Below are positions 7,478 to 14,668 of a stretch of DNA of 39,626 nt, piece after piece. Position numbers and translations under genes: made by a program. The notes beneath the pieces are model-generated. The model searched no databases. It had not been told where the DNA came from and was given only the letters and a program-made list of their open reading frames with translations. This stretch comes from Deltaproteobacteria bacterium (GTDB taxonomy: Bacteria; Myxococcota_A; Polyangia; Polyangiales; Ga0077539). Position 1 is the first letter of the stretch, and every line of letters starts with the position of its first letter. Location: NCBI GenBank assembly GCA_016218725.1, contig JACRDB010000069.1:1-39626 (forward strand). Reading direction: 5' to 3'.

Positions 7478-8680
7478 CTACGCCAGCGGCAGCGAGACCA
7501 CGAAGCGAGTGCCGCCCTCGGCGGGGCGCTCGCAGCGCAGGGAGCCGCCCTGGTTCTCGATGAGGGTGCGGGCCGTGAGGAGCCCGAGGCCGAGGGACAG
7601 GGGCTTGGTGCTCACCACGGGCTCGAAGAGCCGGTCCCGGACCTCGTCGGCGATGCCCTGGCCGGTGTCCTCGACGAGGATGCACAGGTGGCTCACGGTG
7701 AGCTCCGTGCGCACGGTGAGCTTGCCCCCATCGGGCATGGCGTCCACGGCGTTGCGCAGGAGGTTGCGCAGCGCGGTCTGGAGCTGGTCCGGGTCCGCGC
7801 ACACCTGGAGGGCCTCGGGCACCTCCTGCACGAAGGCCACGCCCCCGAGGCGCTGGCCCGCCAGGGCCTGGGCCAGCACGTAGCCCAGCGGGAGGCTCCG
7901 GCGCTGTGGCGGGCGCACCCGGGCATAGTCCAGGAGGTCCGAGATGATCTGGTTGGCCCGGCCCACCTCGTCGTGGATGATCTCCACCGCGCGGCGCACG
8001 TCGTCTTCCGCGGCGTCCCCGACGGCCATCTGGATCAGGTACGCGGCGTTCTTGATGGACCCCAGGGGGTTCCTCACCTGGTGGGCGATGGAGCCCGAGA
8101 GCTGCCCCACCACGGCCAGGCGCTCGCGGCGCACCAGCTCCTCGTGGGCGGCGCGCAGCTCCGCGGTGCGGGCCTCGACGATCTGCTCCAGCTCCGCCTG
8201 CTGCGCCTGGAGCGCCTCCTGCGCGACCTTGAGGGGGGTGATGTCATGGATGATCCCCACGAGGTAGGCCACGGCCCCGTCGGCCCCGAGGAGCGGGACC
8301 TTGGTGGTGGACAGCCAGTGCCGCTGCCCCGCCGCGTCGGTGATGGGCTCCTCCTCGATGACCACCTCGGCGGCCGTGCGGAACATCTCCTCGTCCTTGG
8401 CGCGGAAGAAGTCCGCCTCGGCCTTCGGGAAGAAATCGTAGTCCGTGCGCCCCAGCATGGTCTCCCGCGGGATGCCCAGCATCGCCCCGAGGGCGCTGTT
8501 CAAGAGCACGAAGCGGAAGGCCCGGTCCTTGACGAAGATCGGGTGGGCCACATGGTCCATGATCTCCGCCAGGAACGACACGGTCATCGGCGCCCCGGAC
8601 CAGAGCGACGACGGACGCGGAGGACTCTGCGGGGTGGGCGGCTCCATCATCCGGGCCTCGGCGGCCCATGCGCCCATCAT
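7478..8680 (-). CDS. PAS-domain sensor histidine kinase
   Basis: This is a soluble two-component sensor kinase; no membrane helix or signal peptide is present. Of about 400 residues, the PAS domain spans about 36-150 (HPIFVKDRAFRFVLLNSA ... GIIHDITPLK), followed by a coiled-coil linker rich in Gln/Glu (152-190). The phosphoacceptor region is SIAHQVRNPLGSIK with His200. The ATPase core has N-box LRNLLRNAVDAM (304-315), G1 EDTGQGI (337-343) and G2 SLGLGL (362-367), the last slightly altered from GTGLGL. There is no receiver domain, and no partner regulator lies next to it. Several start codons are possible (8680, 8677 and M11/M12); the first is given, with low certainty. It lies 21 nt after the MYXO-CTERM gene, at the end of the purE-led run, so co-transcription is likely. 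Confidence 0.88.
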   Translation of the reverse strand: MMGAWAAEARMMEPPTPQSPPRPSSLWSGAPMTVSFLAEIMDHVAHPIFVKDRAFRFVLLNSALGAMLGIPRETMLGRTDYDFFPKAEADFFRAKDEEMFRTAAEVVIEEEPITDAAGQRHWLSTTKVPLLGADGAVAYLVGIIHDITPLKVAQEALQAQQAELEQIVEARTAELRAAHEELVRRERLAVVGQLSGSIAHQVRNPLGSIKNAAYLIQMAVGDAAEDDVRRAVEIIHDEVGRANQIISDLLDYARVRPPQRRSLPLGYVLAQALAGQRLGGVAFVQEVPEALQVCADPDQLQTALRNLLRNAVDAMPDGGKLTVRTELTVSHLCILVEDTGQGIADEVRDRLFEPVVSTKPLSLGLGLLTARTLIENQGGSLRCERPAEGGTRFVVSLPLA

Positions 8681-8701
8681 CGCACGGTGGTCACCCCCGC
8701 G

Positions 8702-9826
8702 TCAGCCCCGACGACGACGCCGACGCCGCGCGCCCAGGAGCGCGAACGCCCACGCCGCGGCCCCGCGCCCCGCGGAGGCCACCCCGCAGCCGCAGCCCGG
8801 GGGCCGCGCGGTCGGTCGCTGGGTGTCCTCGGTCGCGTCCTGCGGTGCGCGGTCCTCGGGAGGACGCTCCGCCGTGGGAGGCCCGTCCGGGGAGGCCGCG
8901 TCGGGCGGGGGCGCGCGGCACCCGGCGGGGACCTCGGCGTCGGGCAGATCCCGGACCCGGACGCAGGAGCCGTCCACGCAGCGCTCGCAGGAGAGGCACT
9001 CGGGGTCCCGGGTGCACGCCACGCAGCGACCGCGGGCGACGTCGCAGCGCGGGGCGCTCGCGGGGCACGGGGCACAATCCGGGGCGCAGGGCAGGGTCCC
9101 GGTGGGGTAGAGCTCCCGGGTGTCCACCAGGGCGTAGGCGTTGCCCGTGAAGGGCTCCGCGGCGCAGTCCCCGGGGCAGCGGTACCAGTCCAGGAGCGCG
9201 CCGCCGATGGTGTCGTACCAGTCCAGCCGGAAGGGGTAGAGCCCGGCCCGGGGGAAGCGCACCACCACCCGGTCCACGCGGCTGCCCGTGGGCCCGGGGA
9301 ACTCGAACACCACGCGCCCGGCGATGGAGAAGCTGAACCCGTCGTCGTGGCCGAAGGCGAAGGTCTGGGGCCCGGCCTCCCGGACCGCCAGCGCGGCTTC
9401 GATGCGTAACACCGCGCCACCATTGGTGAAATAGCGACCCGTCGGGGCCCCCGGGAGGGGCCTGCAGGTGGCCGCGGGCATCCTCCGGTCGGGGTCCAGG
9501 AAGGGGAGGCAGAGCACCTTGGGGGCCTCCAGGCCGAGGCTGTCCCTCACCGTGGCGTTGGTGAAGTCCACGTAGGGGGTGAGCCCGCAGTGGGCGTGGA
9601 AGCCCGGGGCCAGGGAGCGCCCCTCCAGGAAGTCCCGCGCGTCGGCGATGTCCTGGGGGAAGCCCCCGAAGGCCGCCAGGAGGAACCGGTACTGCGCGCC
9701 GGTGCCGAGCTCCCTCGGGAGGGGCGCGAGGCGGGCCTCCCAGGGCACCTCCACGGGCGCTGGCTGCGCGACGCCGCGCCCGGAGGCCAGGAGCACCGCG
9801 AGGAGGGGCGCGAGGCGAAGGCGCAC
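8702..9826 (-). CDS. Secreted PA14-like protein with MYXO-CTERM tail
   Basis: This protein of about 374 residues starts with a signal peptide (LAPLLAVLLA, likely cleaved near GVA-QPAP). It then has a beta-rich domain with FGHDDGFSFSIAGRVVFEF and, later, AGLYPFRLDWYDTIGG, which resembles PA14 or fibro-slime carbohydrate-binding modules. A Cys-rich stretch follows (CAPDCAPCP ... CERCVDGSC). The end is the MYXO-CTERM pattern: acidic/Pro-rich linker, PPGCGC, hydrophobic segment and a final Arg cluster. In myxobacteria such tails direct processing and anchoring at the surface. The GTG start at 9826 is chosen because it places the signal peptide at the N terminus and has GAGG upstream; the longer open frame overlaps the preceding lipoprotein. 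It lies 16 nt after that lipoprotein gene. The exact ligand is unknown. Confidence 0.8.
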   Translation of the reverse strand: MRLRLAPLLAVLLASGRGVAQPAPVEVPWEARLAPLPRELGTGAQYRFLLAAFGGFPQDIADARDFLEGRSLAPGFHAHCGLTPYVDFTNATVRDSLGLEAPKVLCLPFLDPDRRMPAATCRPLPGAPTGRYFTNGGAVLRIEAALAVREAGPQTFAFGHDDGFSFSIAGRVVFEFPGPTGSRVDRVVVRFPRAGLYPFRLDWYDTIGGALLDWYRCPGDCAAEPFTGNAYALVDTRELYPTGTLPCAPDCAPCPASAPRCDVARGRCVACTRDPECLSCERCVDGSCVRVRDLPDAEVPAGCRAPPPDAASPDGPPTAERPPEDRAPQDATEDTQRPTARPPGCGCGVASAGRGAAAWAFALLGARRRRRRRG

Positions 9827-9842
9827 GGTCCGGGCCTCGCGC

Positions 9843-10073
9843 TCAGCCCGCGTCCGGGATCTCGAGCTGCCGGGGGAGCACCACCGAGGCGCCTCCGATG
9901 CGCACGCTGGTGCCCGCGTCGGTGGTCTGGATGTGCACCGGCGGGACCCCCGGGGCGTTCTCCACGTGGAGCTCCTGTGGGTTGGCGCCCGCCTCGGGGG
10001 CCGCGGGCGCGGGCGGCGCGCGGCGGCAGGCCAGGAGGAGGAGCGCACCGACGGCGCGCGCTGGGGCTCTCAT
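9843..10073 (-). CDS. Small lipoprotein in the pur run
   Basis: This 76-residue protein starts MRAPARAVGALLLLAC, a short lipoprotein signal with lipobox LLAC (Cys16), so it is probably lipidated and anchored at the envelope. The mature part begins with a Pro/Ala-rich linker and contains ELHVENAPGVPPVHIQTTDAG and SVRIGGASVVLPRQLEIPDAG, likely a small beta structure; I do not recognise the family. ATG 10073 gives a clean signal. An alternative GTG at 10103 overlaps the purK stop as GTGA and would add ten residues, which suggests translational coupling to purK. The gene is 16 nt upstream of the MYXO-CTERM gene. Its link to purine synthesis is probably only positional. Confidence 0.65.
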   Translation of the reverse strand: MRAPARAVGALLLLACRRAPPAPAAPEAGANPQELHVENAPGVPPVHIQTTDAGTSVRIGGASVVLPRQLEIPDAG

Positions 10074-10099
10074 GGCGCCGTAGGGTACACGAAAACCGC

Positions 10100-11239
10100 T
10101 CACGCGCCGAGGAGCGTGCGCGCGTGGCGGACGCGCGCCAGGGCCTCCTCGGGGCTCGGGCCGGTGGCCGACAGGTGGCCCATCTTGCGCCCCGGGCGCG
10201 CGTGGCGCTTGCCGTAGAGGTGCACGCGCACCCCCGGGAGCGCGAGGGCGCGGTCAAACGCCGGGGCGTCGCCTCGGAGCCACAGGTCCCCGAAGAGGTT
10301 GTAGATCGCCGCGGGGCGCACCACCTCGACGCTCCCGAGGGGCAGGTCGCACACGGCCCTCACGCACTGCTCGAACTGGCTGGTCAGGCACGCCACCTCG
10401 GTGGCGTGGAAGGTGTTGTGGGGCCTGGGGGCGAGCTCGTTCACGAAGAGCGCGCCTCCTTGCGTAAGGAAGAGCTCCAGCACCAGGAGCCCCTCGACGC
10501 CCAGGGCCTCGGCGAGGCGCAGCCCCAGGGCCTCGGCCTCGCGGGCGACCGCGGGCTCCAGGGGCCCCGGCAGCACGCTCCAGGTGAGCACCCGGTCCTG
10601 GTGGTGGTTCTTCGCGGGGGGGTACACCGTCACCGCCCCGGAGGGCGTGCGGGCCACAAGCACCGACAGCTCCGCGGCGATGGCCAGCCGGGCCTCGACC
10701 ACGCAGGGCCCGCCGCCCAGGGCGCGGAAGGCCTCCCTCGCCTCGGAGGCTTCCGTCACCTCGGCCTGGCTTCGGCCGTCGTAGCCGCCGGTGCAGGCCT
10801 TGAAGAAGCACGCGCCCCCGAGGGCCTCCACCGCGGCAAGGGACCCGTCGGGGTCCGTGACGAGCCTCCAGGGGCCCTGGGGGGCGCCCTGGGCGGCGAG
10901 CCAGGCCCGCTGGGCCCCGCGGTCCTGCACCACGGCCAGCGCCCGCGCCGAGGGTCTTACCGGTGCGTAGCGCCCGGCGGCGGCGAGGGACGCCTGGGAG
11001 ACCTTCTCGATCTCCAGGGTGACCACGGCGCAGTGCCGGGCGAGGTCCGCGGCGGCGAAGTCGTCCTCGAAGCTGGCCGTGAGGCACCGGTCCACGACGA
11101 AGCGCGCGGCGCAGGACGGGTCCGGGTCCAGGCAGTGGATGTGGTACCCGAGGGCGCGGGCGGCCATGGCGGTCATGCGACCGAGCTGGCCTCCGCCCAG
11201 GATGCCCAGCGTGGCGCCCGGGAGGATGGGGGTCGTCAC
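10100..11239 (-). CDS. purK: N5-carboxyaminoimidazole ribonucleotide synthase (PurK)
   Basis: PurK uses ATP and bicarbonate to convert AIR to N5-CAIR in de novo purine synthesis. The 379-residue length fits. The ATP-grasp fold begins with GILGGGQLGRM (12-22). Later landmarks are FFKACTGGYDGRSQ, the metal-site region FVNELAPRPHNTFHAT (usually APRxHNSGHxT, so slightly divergent) and the C-terminal LYGKRHARPGRKMGHL. The start is GTG at 11239, which overlaps the purE TGA stop as GTGA, and AGGAGGT lies just upstream, so purE and purK are translationally coupled. PurK with a class I PurE means purines are made by the two-step bacterial route rather than by a class II PurE. Confidence 0.94.
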   Translation of the reverse strand: MTTPILPGATLGILGGGQLGRMTAMAARALGYHIHCLDPDPSCAARFVVDRCLTASFEDDFAAADLARHCAVVTLEIEKVSQASLAAAGRYAPVRPSARALAVVQDRGAQRAWLAAQGAPQGPWRLVTDPDGSLAAVEALGGACFFKACTGGYDGRSQAEVTEASEAREAFRALGGGPCVVEARLAIAAELSVLVARTPSGAVTVYPPAKNHHQDRVLTWSVLPGPLEPAVAREAEALGLRLAEALGVEGLLVLELFLTQGGALFVNELAPRPHNTFHATEVACLTSQFEQCVRAVCDLPLGSVEVVRPAAIYNLFGDLWLRGDAPAFDRALALPGVRVHLYGKRHARPGRKMGHLSATGPSPEEALARVRHARTLLGA

Positions 11240-11730
11240 GGCACCTCCTGGGCGAGCACCTCGTCCCGCCGGGCGGCGCGCCAGGCGCGCAGGCGCTCGC
11301 GCACCTCGGGGTGCCGGAGCGCGACGATCTGCGCGGCCAGGAGGGCCGCGTTGGCGGCCCCGGGCTTGCCGATGGCGAGCGTCCCCACGGGCACCCCCCG
11401 GGGCATCTGGACGATGGACAGGAGGGCGTCCACGCCCTGGAGCTGCGTGGCGGGCACCGGGACGCCGAGGACGGGCAAGAGGGTCACGCTGGCCACCATC
11501 CCGGGCAGGTGCGCCGCGCCCCCGGCGGCGGCGATGAGCACCAGGAGGCCCCGGGCCTCGGCGGTGCGGGCGTACTCGAACATCCAGTCCGGCGTGCGGT
11601 GCGCCGAGACGATCCGCACCTCGTGGGGGACCTCGAAGAGCGTCAGGAGCTCCCTCGCCGGGGCGAGGGTCTCCAGGTCACTCGCGCTGCCCATGATCAG
11701 CCCGACCCAGGGGCCCTTCGGTTCTTCCAT
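11236..11730 (-). CDS. purE: N5-CAIR mutase (class I PurE)
   Basis: PurE converts N5-CAIR from PurK into CAIR. The protein has 164 residues, normal for the family. The phosphate/nucleotide loop GSASD is at 14-18, the SAHRTP motif with the catalytic His44 at 42-47, and AGGAAHLPG at 69-77. These are class I features and agree with the adjacent purK. ATG 11730 begins with MEEPKGPWVGLIMGSASD. Two bases upstream is an inverted repeat, GTTCCC-N7-GGGAAC (11733-11751), which would sit in the mRNA leader. The gene heads a run of five minus-strand genes with short gaps or overlaps. It diverges from the repeat lipoprotein gene across about 250 nt. Confidence 0.95.
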   Translation of the reverse strand: MEEPKGPWVGLIMGSASDLETLAPARELLTLFEVPHEVRIVSAHRTPDWMFEYARTAEARGLLVLIAAAGGAAHLPGMVASVTLLPVLGVPVPATQLQGVDALLSIVQMPRGVPVGTLAIGKPGAANAALLAAQIVALRHPEVRERLRAWRAARRDEVLAQEVP

Positions 11731-11732
11731 AT

Positions 11733-11751
11733 GTTCCCGCGCGAGGGGAAC
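11733..11751 (-). promoter_or_regulatory. Inverted repeat in the purE leader
   Basis: GTTCCC (11733-11738) and GGGAAC (11746-11751) are perfect reverse complements separated by 7 nt and begin 2 nt upstream of the purE ATG. A further GGGGAAC occurs about 20 nt beyond. It could be a small hairpin at the ribosome site or a protein site. It does not match the known PurR box of enterobacteria. Confidence 0.3.
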
Positions 11752-11924
11752 GCCTCCCCGCGGCGCGCGTCAACTATCCGGGGAACGGGGCCGCCGGCGC
11801 GCACCTGTGGCGCGCGCGTCGCACGGCTGTACCGTCGTTGCACAGCGTGGAGGCCCGCGGTGCGGCGCGCTCTCCGCAGAAGAAATCGTTGTGGGTAAAG
11901 GCCCTTTGCGCTTTCGCGCTGGGC

Positions 11925-11930
11925 TACGAT
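11925..11930 (+). promoter_or_regulatory. Candidate -10 box, TACGAT, of the repeat-lipoprotein gene
   Basis: GGGCTACGAT sits 52 nt before ATG 11983, in the roughly 250-nt divergent gap shared with purE. The stretch 11880-11930 is visibly richer in A and T than its surroundings. No good -35 is found at 16-18 nt. Confidence 0.35.
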
Positions 11931-11982
11931 GGGGTGGCGCGGGCGGCGCCAGGCGACGCCTTCCCGCGAGGAGGAGACTTCC

Positions 11983-14598
11983 ATGCGATGGAGAGCGTGC
12001 TTGTTGCTTGTCGTGACCGGGGGGGCGCTGGCGGCGCTCCCGGGCTGCGGCGAGGACCCTGCGCCCGGGACGCCCGACACGGGCCTGGCCGACAACGGCG
12101 GCGACGGCGGCGACGTCGTGGACAACGACACGGCCGCGGCGGACACGGCGACGGCGGACACCCAGGCGCCGCCGGACACGGGCGCGCCGGGGGACACGGC
12201 GGCGACGGACTCGTCCATCGGCGACACCGCTGTCGAGGACACCGGCCTGCCCATGGACACCAGCGCGCCCACGGACACCGCGGTGGAGGACACCGGGACA
12301 CCCATGGACACCGCCATGGAGGACACCGTCGCGCCCATGGACACCGTAGCGCCCACGGACACCGTCGCGCCCATGGACACCGTCGCGCCCATGGACACCG
12401 TCGCGCCCACGGACACGGGCGCAGGGATGGACAGCATGCCGCCAGCGGACGGGCCGTCCTGCGCCGCGCCGCAGGTGCCCTGCGGCAGCGCCTGCGTGGA
12501 CACCTCCAACGACCCTGCCAACTGCGGCGCCTGCGCGACCGCCTGCGCGGCCGGCCAGGTGTGCTCCTCCGGGGCCTGCACCGCGGTGTGCGGGATGGGC
12601 ACCGCGAGCTGCGCCGGGGCCTGCGTGGACACGCAGACAAACAACATGCACTGCGGGGCCTGCGGCCGGGCCTGCGCCGGGGGGACTGCCTGCTCCATGG
12701 GCGCGTGCGTGTGCCCGCCGGGGAGCGTAGCGTGCGCGGGCCGGTGCGTAGACACCACCAGCGACCCCGCCAACTGCGGCGCCTGCGCGGCCGCCTGCGC
12801 GACCGGCCAGGTGTGCACCGCGGGGGCGTGCGACGCGGCCTGCGGCATGGGCCTGACGGCATGCGCCGGGGCCTGCGTGGACACGCAGTCCAGCGCCGCG
12901 CACTGTGGGCTGTGCGGCCGGGCTTGCGCGGGGGGCACCTCCTGCGTGGCGGGCGCCTGCGCCTGCCCGACGGGGCAGACCGCCTGCGCCGGGGCCTGCC
13001 TCGACCTGCGCTCGGACACCCGCAACTGCGGCGCCTGCGGCAACGCCTGCGTCGCGGGTCAGGTGTGCTCCGCGGGGGCGTGCACCACGGTGTGCGCCGC
13101 GGGCACCACGAGCTGCGGCGGGGCCTGCGTGGACACGAGCACGGACAACGTCAACTGCGGGCTGTGCGGCCGGGCCTGCGCCGGCGGCTCCACCTGCGTC
13201 CGCGGGGCCTGCGCCTGCCCGCCGGGGCAGGTGGCCTGCGCCGGGGTGTGCGTGACCCTCGCCACGGACGGCAACAACTGCGGCGCCTGCGGGACCCGCT
13301 GCGGCGCGACGCAGTCCTGCGCGATGGGCGCGTGCGTGCTGGTGTGCCCCGCGGGGACCACCAACTGCTCGGGCACCTGCGTGGACACCAGCACCAGCGG
13401 CGCCAACTGCGGCGCCTGCGGCGTGGCCTGCACGGGAGGCAACACCTGCCAGGCCGGCCGCTGCGCCTGCCCCGCGGGGACCACCAACTGCTCGGGCGCC
13501 TGCGTGGACCTCACCTCCAGCGGCACCAACTGCGGCGCCTGCGGGGCCGCGTGCGCCGCCGGGACGCGGTGCTCCACGGGCGAGTGCGTGCTCTCCTGCG
13601 CCACCGGGCAGGTCGCCTGCGGCGGCGCATGCGTGAACCCGCAGACGGACAACAACAACTGCGGCGCCTGCGGCGTCCGCTGCGGCGGCGGCCAGACCTG
13701 CCAGCGCGGGGCCTGCGCCTGCCCCTCGGGCCAGACCCTCTGCGGCGGGGTGTGCGTGGACCTCAACAGCAACGGCAGCAACTGCGGCCGCTGCGGGAAC
13801 AACTGCGCGGGCGGCACCACCTGCGCCTCGGGGCTCTGCGCCTGCCCCTCGGGCCAGGCGGTCTGCGGCGGGGTGTGCACCAACGTCACCACGAACCGTA
13901 ACAACTGCGGCCGCTGCGGCAACGTCTGCCCCGGGGGCCAGGCCTGCGTCGCGGGCGCGTGCACCACCACCTGCCCCGCGGGGCAGACCAACTGCTCGGG
14001 CACCTGCGTGGACACCAGCACCAGCGCCACCCACTGCGGCCGCTGCGGCAACACCTGTACTGGCGGCGCCGCGTGCACCGGCGGCGTCTGCGGCTGCCCC
14101 TCGGGGCAGACGCGCTGCTCGGGCTTCTGCGTGAACCTCCAGACCAGCAACTTCTCCTGCGGCCGCTGCGGGAACTTCTGCACCGGCGGCAGCTCCTGCG
14201 TGATGGGCGTCTGCACCTGCCCCATGGGCCAGACGCTCTGCGGCGGCCAGTGCGTGAACCTCCAGTCCAGCACCACCCACTGCGGCGCCTGCGGCACCAC
14301 CTGCGGCGCCGGGGCCGTCTGCTCCATGGGCCGCTGCGCCTGCCCGACGGGGACCACCTCCTGCAGCGGGCGGTGCGTGAACCTCAGCACCAGCAACACC
14401 GACTGCGGCCGCTGCGGCAACACCTGCGCCGGGGGCACCGCATGCGCCTCCGGGGTGTGCGCCTGCCCCATGGGGACCACCCTGTGCTCCAGCACCTGCG
14501 TGAACCTCCAGACCAGCAACACGAACTGCGGCCGCTGCGGCAACTCCTGCGGGGACCGCCGGCGCTGCTTCTCCGGCGTCTGCGTCGGGGGGGGCTGA
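11983..14598 (+). CDS. Large lipoprotein with 17 Cys-rich Stig1-like repeats
   Basis: This 871-residue protein has a lipoprotein signal ending in LAALPGC, then an acidic Asp/Thr/Pro linker (about 22-155) made partly of repeated MDTVAP/TDTVAP units. The rest is 17 tandem Cys-rich repeats of 41 or 43 residues. Each has eight cysteines in the order C-x3-C-x9-C-x2-C-x3-C-x5-C-x4-C-x1/3-C, with a core NCGxCGxxC that resembles Stig1-type repeats known from plants and myxobacterial surface proteins. Extensive disulphide bonding outside the cytoplasm is expected. ATG 11983 is preceded by AGGAGGAG (11969-11976), 6 nt away. There is no MYXO-CTERM tail; the lipid anchor serves instead. The function is unknown; adhesion or a rigid surface stalk is a guess. 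The repeats make assembly errors possible. Confidence 0.85.
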   Translation: MRWRACLLLVVTGGALAALPGCGEDPAPGTPDTGLADNGGDGGDVVDNDTAAADTATADTQAPPDTGAPGDTAATDSSIGDTAVEDTGLPMDTSAPTDTAVEDTGTPMDTAMEDTVAPMDTVAPTDTVAPMDTVAPMDTVAPTDTGAGMDSMPPADGPSCAAPQVPCGSACVDTSNDPANCGACATACAAGQVCSSGACTAVCGMGTASCAGACVDTQTNNMHCGACGRACAGGTACSMGACVCPPGSVACAGRCVDTTSDPANCGACAAACATGQVCTAGACDAACGMGLTACAGACVDTQSSAAHCGLCGRACAGGTSCVAGACACPTGQTACAGACLDLRSDTRNCGACGNACVAGQVCSAGACTTVCAAGTTSCGGACVDTSTDNVNCGLCGRACAGGSTCVRGACACPPGQVACAGVCVTLATDGNNCGACGTRCGATQSCAMGACVLVCPAGTTNCSGTCVDTSTSGANCGACGVACTGGNTCQAGRCACPAGTTNCSGACVDLTSSGTNCGACGAACAAGTRCSTGECVLSCATGQVACGGACVNPQTDNNNCGACGVRCGGGQTCQRGACACPSGQTLCGGVCVDLNSNGSNCGRCGNNCAGGTTCASGLCACPSGQAVCGGVCTNVTTNRNNCGRCGNVCPGGQACVAGACTTTCPAGQTNCSGTCVDTSTSATHCGRCGNTCTGGAACTGGVCGCPSGQTRCSGFCVNLQTSNFSCGRCGNFCTGGSSCVMGVCTCPMGQTLCGGQCVNLQSSTTHCGACGTTCGAGAVCSMGRCACPTGTTSCSGRCVNLSTSNTDCGRCGNTCAGGTACASGVCACPMGTTLCSSTCVNLQTSNTNCGRCGNSCGDRRRCFSGVCVGGG
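12295..12418 (+). repeat. Short tandem repeats encoding (M/T)DTVAP units
   Basis: Within the linker of the repeat lipoprotein, an approximately 18-nt unit (gacaccgtcgcgcccatg and close variants) occurs in several head-to-tail copies, coding alternating MDTVAP and TDTVAP. Upstream, GDTA/EDTG units are looser versions. Such DNA can change copy number by slippage. Confidence 0.75.
12463..14592 (+). repeat. 17 tandem copies of a 123/129-nt Cys-repeat unit
   Basis: Seventeen coding repeats follow one another. Long units (43 residues, ending C-x3-C) alternate strictly with short units (41 residues, ending CxCP) for units 1-10. The order then becomes short, long, short and short to the end. This implies early growth by duplication of a two-unit block and later duplication of single short units. 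Confidence 0.85.
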
Positions 14599-14613
14599 GG
14601 CCCCGCCGGGGCC
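14599..14613 (+). terminator. Short GC hairpin after the repeat-lipoprotein stop
   Basis: GGCCCC-gcc-GGGGCC forms a 6-bp stem starting right after the TGA of the repeat gene. There is no U-tract, so intrinsic termination is uncertain. It is the first of three hairpins in 60 nt. Confidence 0.35.
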
Positions 14614-14614
14614 G

Positions 14615-14647
14615 CCTCGCCGCCGGTGAGTTCCGCCGGCGGCGAGG
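14615..14647 (+). terminator. 12-bp perfect hairpin between the two surface-lipoprotein genes
   Basis: CCTCGCCGCCGG (14615-14626) and CCGGCGGCGAGG (14636-14647) are exact reverse complements around a 9-nt loop. No T-run follows. It could end transcription of the repeat gene or protect its 3' end. Its 3' arm also takes part in a competing hairpin (14644-14660). Confidence 0.5.
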
Positions 14648-14660
14648 GTGCGGTACCCTC
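14644..14660 (+). promoter_or_regulatory. Alternative hairpin, with TACCCT box, before the VWA gene
   Basis: GAGGGT (14644-14649) pairs with ACCCTC (14655-14660) over a 5-nt loop. It shares GAGG with the 12-bp hairpin, so the two cannot form together. The same bases include GGTACCCT, a candidate -10 box (TACCCT 14654-14659) 9 nt before the ATG at 14669. Confidence 0.35.
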
Positions 14661-14668
14661 GGGGCGTG

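Noticed and set aside
12295..12418. Possible CRISPR-like repeat array
   Set aside because: Units are about 18 nt with no spacers and are in-frame coding repeats of a lipoprotein linker.
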